Assembly: GCA_900555365.1 (NCBI GenBank)
Contig: USKO01000021.1
Location: forward strand, 1-9,114
Reading direction: 5' to 3'
Source: an uncultured Bacillota bacterium
Lineage (GTDB): Bacteria > Bacillota > Clostridia > Christensenellales > UBA1242
Length of the DNA: 9,114 nt
The notes under the pieces are model-generated. The model saw nothing but the letters and a program-made list of their open reading frames with translations. It was not told the origin of the DNA and made no database searches. The position numbers were made by a program, and so were the translations under genes. Below are positions 1 through 7,200 of this stretch, one piece after another (within the stretch, counting starts at the first letter, position 1; each line of letters begins with the position of its first letter).

Positions 1-1644
1 TCTGCAATTTGAAAGATGTTTTCTTTTGCAGACATTGACAACTATGTCATCTCCCTTCGGATTTTGACCAACGACCATTCCGCCATAGACTGGTGTGCCA
101 GGTTCTATGAATAGATCACCGCGCTCCTGCGCATTGTATAGTCCATAAACAATTGCCTCGCCGCTTTCATGAGCAATGAGCGAGCCATATTCTCTACGCT
201 TTATTTCTCCCTTCCATGGCTCATAATCGTAGAAGATAGAATTGATTACTCCCTCTCCCTTTGTATCTGTCAAAAGTTCGCTTTTAAAACCAAAGAGACC
301 GCGTGAAGGAATTAAAAATTCCATACGCATTCTGCTGCCATGAGGTGTCATTTGGACAAGTTCGCCCTTTCTAATTCCCATTTTTTGCATTACAGTTCCA
401 ACACTGTCTTCAGGAACATCTAGATAGAGCCTGTCAATAGGTTCACACTTTACTCCGTCAATCTCCTTGATTAAAACCTTAGGCATTGACACTTGAAATT
501 CATACCCATCTCGTCGCATATTTTCAATCAAGATTGATAGGTGCATCTCTCCTCTTCCGCAAACCTTAAATTGATCAGCGCTCTGTCCATCACTTACTCT
601 AAGCGATAAATCTTTGACAGCCTCTTTGTAAAGTCTGTCTCTTAAATGTCGTGATGTGACAAACTTGCCTTCCTTGCCTGCAAAAGGACTATCATTGACC
701 ATAAATGTCATCTCCACGCTAGGCTCTGCAATCTTGACAAATTCTATAGGATTTACATTACTGTTATCACAAATGGTATCTCCTATTTGCACATTTTCAA
801 GGCCAGCAACGCAGACAATTTCGCCTACGCTTGCACTCTCAACCGGCGTTTTCTTAAGGCCGTCAAATACAAACAAACTTACAACCTTTGATTTTATCTT
901 TTTGTTTTCATCATGATAGTTGCAAAGTGTTACGCTTTGCCCAACACTAATGCTGCCATCTGCAATCTTGCCAACTGCAAGCTTTCCGACATAGTCATTG
1001 TGCTCGGCAGAGGAAACAAGCATTCTTAAGCCAGCTTTTTCATCTCCACTTGGAGCTGGAATGTAGTCAATTATCTTTTTAAAAAGTGGCGTCATATCTG
1101 TTCCTACGACATCTTTATCTTCACTTGCCATACCTTTTCTTGCCGATGCAAAGATAAATGGTGATGAAAGCTGCTCATCATTTGCATCAAGCTCTAAGAA
1201 TAGTTCAAGAACTTCATCAATAACTTCATTAATTCTTGCGTCAGGCCTGTCAATCTTATTGATTACAACTATGACTTTTAGTGATAATGAAAGTGCTCTC
1301 TCAAGAACAAATCTCGTCTGAGGCATAGGTCCTTCAAAAGCATCGACAACAAGAAGTACGCCGTCGACCATTTTGAGAACTCTTTCAACCTCGCCACCAA
1401 AATCAGCGTGTCCAGGAGTGTCAATGATATTTATTTTTACTCCATCATAAACGCAGGAACAATTTTTTGATAAAATTGTAATTCCTCTCTCTCGCTCTAA
1501 GGCATTTGAGTCCATCACTCTGTCTTCAATAACTTGATTGTCACGAAAAACACTTCCTTGTTTTAAAAGCTCATTGACAAGCGAAGTCTTTCCATGATCT
1601 ACATGGGCAATTATTGCTATATTTCTTATATTCTTGTTTTCCAT
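1..1644 (-). CDS. typA: Translational GTPase TypA/BipA, 3' end cut by the window edge
   Basis: Ribosome-associated GTPase of the EF-G/LepA superfamily. Known family members bind the 70S A-site region and assist 50S assembly and stress or cold adaptation. The 548 visible residues carry all G motifs: AHVDHGKT at 13-20 (P-loop), RGIT at 53-56 (switch I threonine), DTPGHADF at 75-82, NKID at 129-132 and SARKG at 167-171. Domain II follows at about 205-290, domain III at about 300-385 with [19 protein letters not shown] (365-383; the family usually has SGRGELHLSILIE), then the EF-G domain V-like part and the start of the BipA-specific C-terminal domain ([12 protein letters not shown]). Family proteins have about 600-615 residues, so roughly 60 are missing off the left edge. 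I read the frame by hand; it is open throughout. The ATG at 1642-1644 is chosen because AGAGGA (1651-1656) lies 6 nt upstream and the N-terminus matches the family. It has its own promoter and follows the metK terminator. Confidence 0.96.
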   Translation of the reverse strand, partial: MENKNIRNIAIIAHVDHGKTSLVNELLKQGSVFRDNQVIEDRVMDSNALERERGITILSKNCSCVYDGVKINIIDTPGHADFGGEVERVLKMVDGVLLVVDAFEGPMPQTRFVLERALSLSLKVIVVINKIDRPDARINEVIDEVLELFLELDANDEQLSSPFIFASARKGMASEDKDVVGTDMTPLFKKIIDYIPAPSGDEKAGLRMLVSSAEHNDYVGKLAVGKIADGSISVGQSVTLCNYHDENKKIKSKVVSLFVFDGLKKTPVESASVGEIVCVAGLENVQIGDTICDNSNVNPIEFVKIAEPSVEMTFMVNDSPFAGKEGKFVTSRHLRDRLYKEAVKDLSLRVSDGQSADQFKVCGRGEMHLSILIENMRRDGYEFQVSMPKVLIKEIDGVKCEPIDRLYLDVPEDSVGTVMQKMGIRKGELVQMTPHGSRMRMEFLIPSRGLFGFKSELLTDTKGEGVINSIFYDYEPWKGEIKRREYGSLIAHESGEAIVYGLYNAQERGDLFIEPGTPVYGGMVVGQNPKGDDIVVNVCKRKHLSNCR

Positions 1645-1674
1645 AGTCTATCCTCTACTCTTTTACGAAAGAAT

Positions 1675-1703
1675 ATTTTAACACATATTCCAATAAAATT
1701 CAA
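1675..1703 (-). promoter_or_regulatory. Predicted sigma-A promoter of typA
   Basis: On the minus strand TTGAAT (1698-1703) and TAAAAT (1675-1680) are separated by exactly 17 bp. A TG one base before the -10 hexamer makes it an extended -10 promoter. The expected transcription start is near 1668, giving a leader of about 24 nt to the typA ATG, just enough for the ribosome binding site. This implies constitutive housekeeping expression with no room for a leader riboswitch. Confidence 0.75.
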
Positions 1704-1754
1704 CTATCATGGCTGCAAACATTAATTTATTTTTTAATTTTTAAAAAATTTATT

Positions 1755-1778
1755 AACAAATTATATTAATAATTTGTT
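1755..1778. repeat. 10-bp perfect inverted repeat, 4-nt loop, upstream of typA
   Basis: AACAAATTAT (1755-1764) and ATAATTTGTT (1769-1778) are perfect reverse complements around the loop ATTA. Each arm holds only one G:C pair. On the plus strand it runs into seven Ts (1777-1783), but no plus-strand gene precedes it, so a terminator role is doubtful. It lies about 50 bp upstream of the typA -35 box, where a regulator could bind. In such AT-rich DNA it may be chance. The rest of the 1645-1884 gap is AT-rich filler around the typA promoter and metK terminator. Confidence 0.45.
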
Positions 1779-1852
1779 TTTTTGCTTTATTTTTTAAACA
1801 TTTAATTTAATGTGATTGAATTTTAAATTGTTTCAATTAAATCAGTGTAATT

Positions 1853-1877
1853 AAAAAAGCTCAATATTATGAGCTTT
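1853..1877 (-). terminator. Rho-independent terminator of metK
   Basis: Read on the minus strand, AAAGCTCA, a 6-nt loop and TGAGCTTT form an 8-bp perfect stem (1856-1863 with 1870-1877). It continues into a run of six Ts (1853-1858, three of them within the stem). It starts 7 nt after the metK stop codon (1885-1887), where an intrinsic terminator is expected, and separates metK from typA. Confidence 0.85.
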
Positions 1878-1884
1878 GAATTTT

Positions 1885-2982
1885 TTAAATATTAATCTTT
1901 TTGATTTGTTCCCATGGAAATTCTTCTCTGCCAAAATGTCCATAGCAAGCCGTATTTTTATATATCGGTTTTAATAACCCAAGTTCATCAATTATATTTT
2001 GTGGGCTGAAATCAAAGTTGTTTTGAACAAATTTATATACCTCTTCTATCGCAACTTTTTCACTTCCAAAACATTCAATATTGATGCTAAGCGGATTTGC
2101 AAGGCCGATTCCATAGGATACCTCTATTTCACATCTATCTGCTAGATTATAATGCACGATGTTTTTAGCCACATAGCGAGCGTAATAAGCTCCGCTCCTG
2201 TCGACTTTTGTGGCATTTTTAGAGCTAAAGCATCCGCCGCCCACCTTGCCAACGCCGCCATAGCTATCTACTACAATCTTTCGCCCTACACAGCCGCTGT
2301 CACCGTAGCTCCCCCAAATTGTAAACTTTCCACTTGGATTTATGATATATTCGATATTTTTTATGCTTACATTTTTATATTCTTTCAGAACTTTATCTAT
2401 TACCTTATTTTTTATATCTTTTGCAATCTTTTCATGAGAAAGCTCTTTAGAATGAGATACTGAAATTAAAATAGTGGCAATCTCCTTTGGCCTGTCATCC
2501 TCATATACAACTGAGACTTGGCATTTGGCATCTGAGAAATAGTTTTTTGATTTTTTTCTGAATGTTTCATATTGCATCATCAGTTTGTGAGCAATCATAA
2601 TAGGCAGCGGCATAAGCTGTTTTGTATCACGACAAGCATAGCCATAGACCATTCCTTGATCGTTTGCTCTGAGTGTGTCTTTGACAACTGCATTTGAAAT
2701 ATCTGGACTTTGACGGCTTAGCTCTTTTATTATGACAAAATCATCGCTATTATAGCCTATCATTTTTAAAGCGTCACGCGCAATCTTGTCATAATCTATA
2801 TTTGCTTTGGTTGTAGCTTCACCATAGATGAAAAGTTTGTTGTTTTTTATAGCGCACTCAACCGCCATCTGGCTGTTTTCGTCTTGCATGAGCGCGTTAT
2901 CTAAAAAAGAATCTGCAATAAAGTCACAGGTTTTATCTGGATGGCCAATATTTACAGATTCACTTGTAATAATCTTTTGCAT
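1885..2982 (-). CDS. metK: S-adenosylmethionine synthetase (methionine adenosyltransferase), compact and divergent
   Basis: Makes S-adenosylmethionine from methionine and ATP, releasing phosphate and pyrophosphate, in the cytoplasm; it supplies methylation and polyamine pathways. Matches along the whole length: ESVNIGHPDK (8-17, with H14, D16, K17), GEATT (54-58), RQSPDI (90-95), DQGMVYGYA (108-116), DAKCQV (151-156), GDSGCVGRKIVVDSYGG (227-243), KVDRSGAY (259-266) and the C-terminal YGHFGREEFPWE (347-358). By comparison with E. coli MetK, the substrate and metal residues appear kept: D108, K153, D228, R234, K235, K255, K259, D261. At 365 residues it is shorter than the usual 380-400; the gating loop between QSPDI and DQG is short. 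Signature residues have changed: AGDQG is ANDQG, and HGGGAFSGKDP is VGGGCFSSKNA. AGGAGG (2987-2992) lies 4 nt before the ATG, and the start gives GHPDK its normal position. It has its own promoter, a PerR-like operator and a terminator. Confidence 0.96.
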   Translation of the reverse strand: MQKIITSESVNIGHPDKTCDFIADSFLDNALMQDENSQMAVECAIKNNKLFIYGEATTKANIDYDKIARDALKMIGYNSDDFVIIKELSRQSPDISNAVVKDTLRANDQGMVYGYACRDTKQLMPLPIMIAHKLMMQYETFRKKSKNYFSDAKCQVSVVYEDDRPKEIATILISVSHSKELSHEKIAKDIKNKVIDKVLKEYKNVSIKNIEYIINPSGKFTIWGSYGDSGCVGRKIVVDSYGGVGKVGGGCFSSKNATKVDRSGAYYARYVAKNIVHYNLADRCEIEVSYGIGLANPLSINIECFGSEKVAIEEVYKFVQNNFDFSPQNIIDELGLLKPIYKNTACYGHFGREEFPWEQIKKINI

Positions 2983-3028
2983 TTTTCCTCCTATGCAATA
3001 TTTACATTTTATTAGAAAATGGAATACT

Positions 3029-3049
3029 TTGTTATAATTATTATAACAA
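3029..3049. promoter_or_regulatory. 21-bp perfect palindrome containing a PerR-type box, over the metK -10
   Basis: TTGTTATAAT (3029-3038) and ATTATAACAA (3040-3049) are perfect reverse complements around one central base. The inner 15 bp (3032-3046), read on the minus strand as TTATAATAATTATAA, match exactly the known Bacillus PerR box TTATAATNATTATAA, the 7-1-7 form used by the Fur/PerR/Zur family. It covers the metK -10 hexamer and the predicted start site, the normal place for a repressor. The match to the consensus is seen directly; control by PerR or a relative is inferred. No regulator gene lies in the window. Confidence 0.6.
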
Positions 3050-3067
3050 TTTTAATTTAATAATCAA
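3040..3067 (-). promoter_or_regulatory. Predicted sigma-A promoter of metK
   Basis: On the minus strand TTGATT (3062-3067), 16 bp, then TATAAT (3040-3045), a perfect -10 with a TG one base upstream (extended -10). The start site is expected near 3033, leaving a leader of about 50 nt. That is too short for an S-box (SAM-I) riboswitch, the usual control of metK in many Bacillota. Because the -10 lies in a palindrome, an identical extended -10 also faces the other way, but I see no matching -35 for it. Confidence 0.72.
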
Positions 3068-3106
3068 TTTTTTAATCTAAATTATTTGATTTTAAATTGT
3101 AAATTT

Positions 3107-4027
3107 TTATTTTGATCTCGCATTTTTTCTAATTTTTGAGGCTATTTTGATGCAAAAGGTCTTTATTTGTAATCTATAGATAACTATAAGACAAATTAAT
3201 AGTGCGCCAAGAGCAAGCAAAAGTGCCATTAAAAACCACCATCCTTTGTTAATTATAGTTATCGACAAAGATATATTGGGCTTATTTTGTAAGTCGTTTT
3301 CACTTACTAGCCAAATATGATGATTACAGTTTCCGTCTTTTACAATATACTTCGCATCAGAGTGAAGATCATCTCCTCTTACCACATAATCATAAACATA
3401 TGTTGGACTATAAAAATCACAGAGGTCTTGATAATAATCTTTGCCAGTCGCCGCGCTTGTAAAGAAATTTTTGTAACGCTCTCCAACCGTTATTTTTTGG
3501 CCTCCTCCCATATTCACTTCACTGCAAAATGGAAATAGACTGTTTGTGGTATATTTTTTGATAAAAATATTCCCATTGTCAGCCGGTTTTTCACTTTTTG
3601 ATGATGAAGAATTGTAATAATTAAATGCTGCTCGTGACTGATAAATTATTCTAAATCCAACTAAAGATAGCTCACTGTTATAAACCACGCTGCTTAAGAT
3701 AACGCCGTCATTTATCTTGTACTGTGGAATAGGATTTTGAAGATACTTTAGTGTCAAGTTTAACAAAAACTCTGTCCTAATCATATCAACCTTTTCAAGT
3801 AAACTATCAATAAACTGCGTTTTTTCGCTTGCTGAAGCATTACATTTGTCAAATAATTGATTTGAAACTGAAAATTGAATAGCCTGAACTGGAGCATTAG
3901 ATACATCTAAAGATAACAATATATAGTCTTCGGCAGCTATTTGCTCTCCATCAGTTTGCAGATTTGGACTTATGCAAATAGGCAAAACAAGGATTAAAAG
4001 ACATAAAAAAATCATGATTTTTTTCAT
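3107..4027 (-). CDS. Hypothetical single-pass membrane protein with a large outer domain
   Basis: I do not recognise a family. The 306 residues start with a signal-type N-terminus (MKK, then a hydrophobic stretch to about residue 20). The outer part covers about 21-262, with a Ser-rich linker near 138-153 that may divide two subdomains. A transmembrane helix follows at about 263-286 (from WWFLMALLL), then a short basic tail (IKIASKIRKNARSK). The expected topology is N-terminus outside after signal cleavage and the tail in the cytoplasm. Four outer cysteines (C62, C168, C203, C234) could form two disulfides. LPIC near residue 18 is not a good lipobox, so a lipoprotein is unlikely. The ATG at 4025-4027 has a good promoter upstream but no clear ribosome binding site; the next Met (residue 5) has none either. 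It lies downstream of the giant surface-type gene but behind that gene's terminator. A partner or anchor role for it is only a guess. Confidence 0.8.
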   Translation of the reverse strand: MKKIMIFLCLLILVLPICISPNLQTDGEQIAAEDYILLSLDVSNAPVQAIQFSVSNQLFDKCNASASEKTQFIDSLLEKVDMIRTEFLLNLTLKYLQNPIPQYKINDGVILSSVVYNSELSLVGFRIIYQSRAAFNYYNSSSSKSEKPADNGNIFIKKYTTNSLFPFCSEVNMGGGQKITVGERYKNFFTSAATGKDYYQDLCDFYSPTYVYDYVVRGDDLHSDAKYIVKDGNCNHHIWLVSENDLQNKPNISLSITIINKGWWFLMALLLALGALLICLIVIYRLQIKTFCIKIASKIRKNARSK

Positions 4028-4082
4028 AAGATATGTTTATTCGTGCTAATCGGCACTTATTACCAAAATGCTCGCAGATGAA

Positions 4083-4111
4083 ACTATAAAATCGACTGTT
4101 TTTATTGGCAA
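4083..4111 (-). promoter_or_regulatory. Predicted sigma-A promoter of the 306-residue membrane protein gene
   Basis: On the minus strand TTGCCA (4106-4111) and TATAGT (4083-4088) are separated by 17 bp, each one mismatch from consensus. The start site should be near 4076, giving a leader of about 49 nt. The leader has a small GTGC/GCAC hairpin (4043-4056) and no Shine-Dalgarno-like purine run before the ATG. Confidence 0.7.
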
Positions 4112-4160
4112 ACTTAAAATCTAGATAATTTTTATTTTTATAATAAATTTATTGTCCAAT

Positions 4161-4179
4161 TATTATTTTTAAAATAATA
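4161..4179. repeat. 19-bp AT-only perfect palindrome between terminator and promoter
   Basis: TATTATTTT (4161-4169) and AAAATAATA (4171-4179) are perfect reverse complements around one base. It sits between the terminator of the giant gene and the next promoter, about 50 bp upstream of that -35 box. Its 9-1-9 symmetry resembles Fur-family sites in shape, but only 10 of 14 arm bases match the PerR consensus. With no G or C it may be chance. Confidence 0.35.
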
Positions 4180-4184
4180 TGCTA

Positions 4185-4220
4185 AAAAAAAGAATATAGA
4201 TTTTTCTATATTCTTTTTTT
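4185..4220 (-). terminator. Strong, probably bidirectional terminator after the giant gene
   Basis: A 16-bp perfect stem (4185-4200 with 4205-4220) closes a 4-nt loop of Ts. On the minus strand the centre is AGAATATAGA / TCTATATTCT and the 3' arm ends in seven Ts. The other strand also ends in seven Ts, so it could work both ways. It begins immediately after the stop codon at 4222-4224, isolating the giant gene from the 306-residue protein gene. Confidence 0.9.
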
Positions 4221-4221
4221 A

Positions 4222-7200
4222 TTAAATGATTTGTGCTTTAAAGCCCCCTTCAACAGATATAATTTCAAACTGATACCCATCTCCTGCATCAATAGGAGTT
4301 TGTTCTCTCAAAGTTTGAGTTTGAATCTGAGTTGAAGTTCCGGAATTGGCCACAGCATAATTTATTCCATTATCAGTTACTGCTCCTCTCACAGTAACGA
4401 TTAATGCATAGCCACTAGTGTCGGCAAGATAATTGATGGTTCCTCCTGTTAAAGTGATTGCAATTCCTGCCCTATGAATTGTACCATTTGACGCACTCTT
4501 TAATAGCTGTCCATTGTTATAACAATATTCAATATTTCCATAACTATTTAAATATGTAATTCCAGTTTGATAGGTTGTAAAACTAATTCCGCTGCTTAAA
4601 GCTGTGACATCAAAGTTGCCGTCATTTCCACTTCGTCTTATAGTTCCGCTGTTAACGATGGTTATACCAGACAGATATGAAATATTGTTTTGTGATGCAA
4701 CTCTAAGCGAAACATCTCCATTGTTGAAACAATTTTCGATAACGCCACTTGACTGCAAGCTTCTGTCGTTGAATGATGTAATTGCACTATACGCAAACCT
4801 TATATTTAAATTCTGTCTCATTTGGAAATTAAAGCTTGCATTATTGACGCAATTCGATATCGTCCCATAATTCACTGAAACAATTCCGCTTATAAAGGCA
4901 GCGTTTTGAATGCTTGTTGTGCTTCCAGATAAATTGTTGATAGTAGTAGCATTTACAGTAACATTTTCGATGTGTCCATAGTTATAAAGTGATAGCGAAG
5001 TGATCAATAAATTTGTTCCATCTAAATTAGTGATGTCAATGCTTAGCTCGACATTTAAATCTGAAATGCTTGCACTGCTATCTATACTTTCAAATAAAGC
5101 AAAATAATTGTTAAATATGCCGTTATTGAAGATAGAGCTTGCATCATAGGTGTTTGCAGTTTCAAGGAAACTATTTGCATTTAATGTCAATGTATGTCCT
5201 TGTCCATCAATATTACCGTAGAGCGTCTGCGCTCTAAAGTCAATTTCTCCGGCCGCTAATGAAATTAGGAAGTTTTCGCCAAGTTCGATATCTTGTGTCA
5301 ATCTATAGTATATCTGTGATCCTTCAACATTTCGCTTATAAATTTCAAGGAACTGCTCAGCATTTGAAATTAAATATGGACTTTCCTCTGTTCCTCTGCC
5401 GCTACTGAAGAGTGAGTATGAAATTTGACCTCCATCAAGCTCATAGGACAGCGTTTCGCTAAAGATATAGATGGTATCATTGTCCGTTTGACCTAATTGT
5501 CTAGCTCTAATTGAGAAACTTAAAATTATGATATTTTGTCCGCCTTGGGCAGGCATATAATAATTATTTGTGACAACCTCTCTTGTGACATCTCCGCCAA
5601 TGTTAATAGTAACATAATATTGATATGAGTCGTTGTTTGACTCTTCATGCTGTTCATCCCACTGCCAAGTAAACATACTTCGATCTTCATCCCAAGATAT
5701 ATCAATCCAGCGGTCCTCTACCGTGCCAACCGATGTGGCTGCAATTTCAAATGTCTTTATATCACTATTTAAAAGAAGTTTTCTGTTTGCCTCTGTCTCA
5801 GCTTGATTATCTATTGCTTGCAAGGTAATTGATGTGTATTCTTCTAGTAATTTAAACATCTTGCTCTCGCTTTCGTTTGTGATTAGCACTTCGCTTGATG
5901 CTTGTGAGTTAATGCTATTTGAAGTAATCTTAATCGCATATGGACTTCTATCTCCTAAAATTGATACATTATTAAAGTAATTTGTAAAATCAATATATGT
6001 ATAATAGATTCCATATTCATCTTGTGCAAGAACAACTTGGTAGTATTCCTCTGAAAGTGAAGGTAATTTTAATACATTCTCAATCACAAGTGGATTTGAC
6101 ATTAAAAGTGAAACGGCTTTGCTGTCTATATAATTTCGAATTTCAATATTAAAGCTGTTTGAAATGTTTAGCTGTCCTTCTTCTAGTAAGAATGTAACTT
6201 TAATAAGCCCAGTCGCAGCAGCTGAAGTATCCACTTCAAAGATGAACTGTCCGCGAAGATCTATTTCATAATCATGTCCATTTTGTGAGTAGCTAGCAAG
6301 TATCGATATTCGTTCTTGAGCACTCTCGCTCTTCTCTTCATCAATATTTGTAGTGGTATCGGAAGGATTATTGTTATAAACATTTGCACTTATGTAAAAT
6401 TCTATTGAACCTGTGCTGATTCCAGACATACCTGACAGAAGAGTTGGAGCTGTAGTTCTAGTAACAAAGTTATTAGTAGCACTGTCCCCTGCTGACAATT
6501 TTTGTCCTCTTAAAACTTGGCTACCATCACTATAAGAAACTGCACCAGCAATGTTATAATATTCTCCCTCAATAGTTGTTATAGTACCACTTGATATAAT
6601 GTCACTTTGCACTCCTGCCAAAGCAGTAACAGAAATTATATAGTACTGATATGTGTCTTCAATATAAGATTGATCTATGCTCAATGCTGTTGTATAGTAG
6701 GTATCTGTATATTTGAATTGATACTCGTTGTTAGTTCCCTCCATTACAAGATCGTAATAGGATATATCAACTTGATATATGACAAGGGCACCATCTTGAA
6801 GCATTTCTTCTTCTGCCACCTCCCAAGATACTCCTCCGTTTGCTATAAAAGGATCTTCTTGAATAGTTGCAAGCATTTTTGCATTAATTGAAGCTACTTG
6901 CGATGAAAATACAGGTCGATCGCTTCCGTCAGTTCCGACAAAGGTCAAGATATTATCAGCGCCTCCCACATTTTGACCTTCTTCAGGCTGCGCTATGCTG
7001 AATACACCAGAATTGCCAAGCAAGAACACATAGAACTGGCTTGCATCTATTTCGCTAGGATATCGCTCTAAGTTTGATCCAACATTGTATAGCAAGTATG
7101 TGCCGGTAATTCTTTCGCTAGAATAATAATACCCTTCTCCGTTCTCTAGTGTAACATCATTTCCTAGCATATATTTTAAGTTAGTAAAGTTGTTTATATC

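Noticed and set aside
656..916. Open frame of 86 codons on the plus strand
   Set aside because: It is antisense to the conserved typA coding sequence and is only a shadow of it.
2152..2463. Open frame of 103 codons on the plus strand
   Set aside because: It lies entirely opposite metK, whose identity is certain; the peptide has no recognisable features and no promoter or ribosome binding site was seen.
2983..3033. SAM riboswitch in the metK leader
   Set aside because: The predicted leader is only about 50 nt, without the helices of an S-box or a clear SMK box; no terminator/antiterminator pair is present.
3033..3038. Plus-strand promoter at the metK palindrome giving antisense RNA to the 306-residue protein gene
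   Set aside because: The extended -10 is present by symmetry, but no acceptable -35 lies 16-18 bp upstream on the plus strand and no plus-strand gene follows.
3065..3099. Terminator after the 306-residue protein gene
   Set aside because: CAATTT/AAATTG and AATC/GATT can pair as an imperfect hairpin, but the stem is interrupted and AT-rich and no T-run follows on the minus strand.
3965..4027. Lipoprotein signal in the 306-residue protein
   Set aside because: The residues before Cys18 are L-P-I; isoleucine at -1 does not fit a lipobox, and a C-terminal membrane helix already anchors the protein.
4222..5400. M26-type peptidase identity for the giant protein, suggested by its GLUG repeats
   Set aside because: No HEXXH zinc motif is visible anywhere in the 1613 residues; GLUG repeats occur in many non-peptidase surface proteins.
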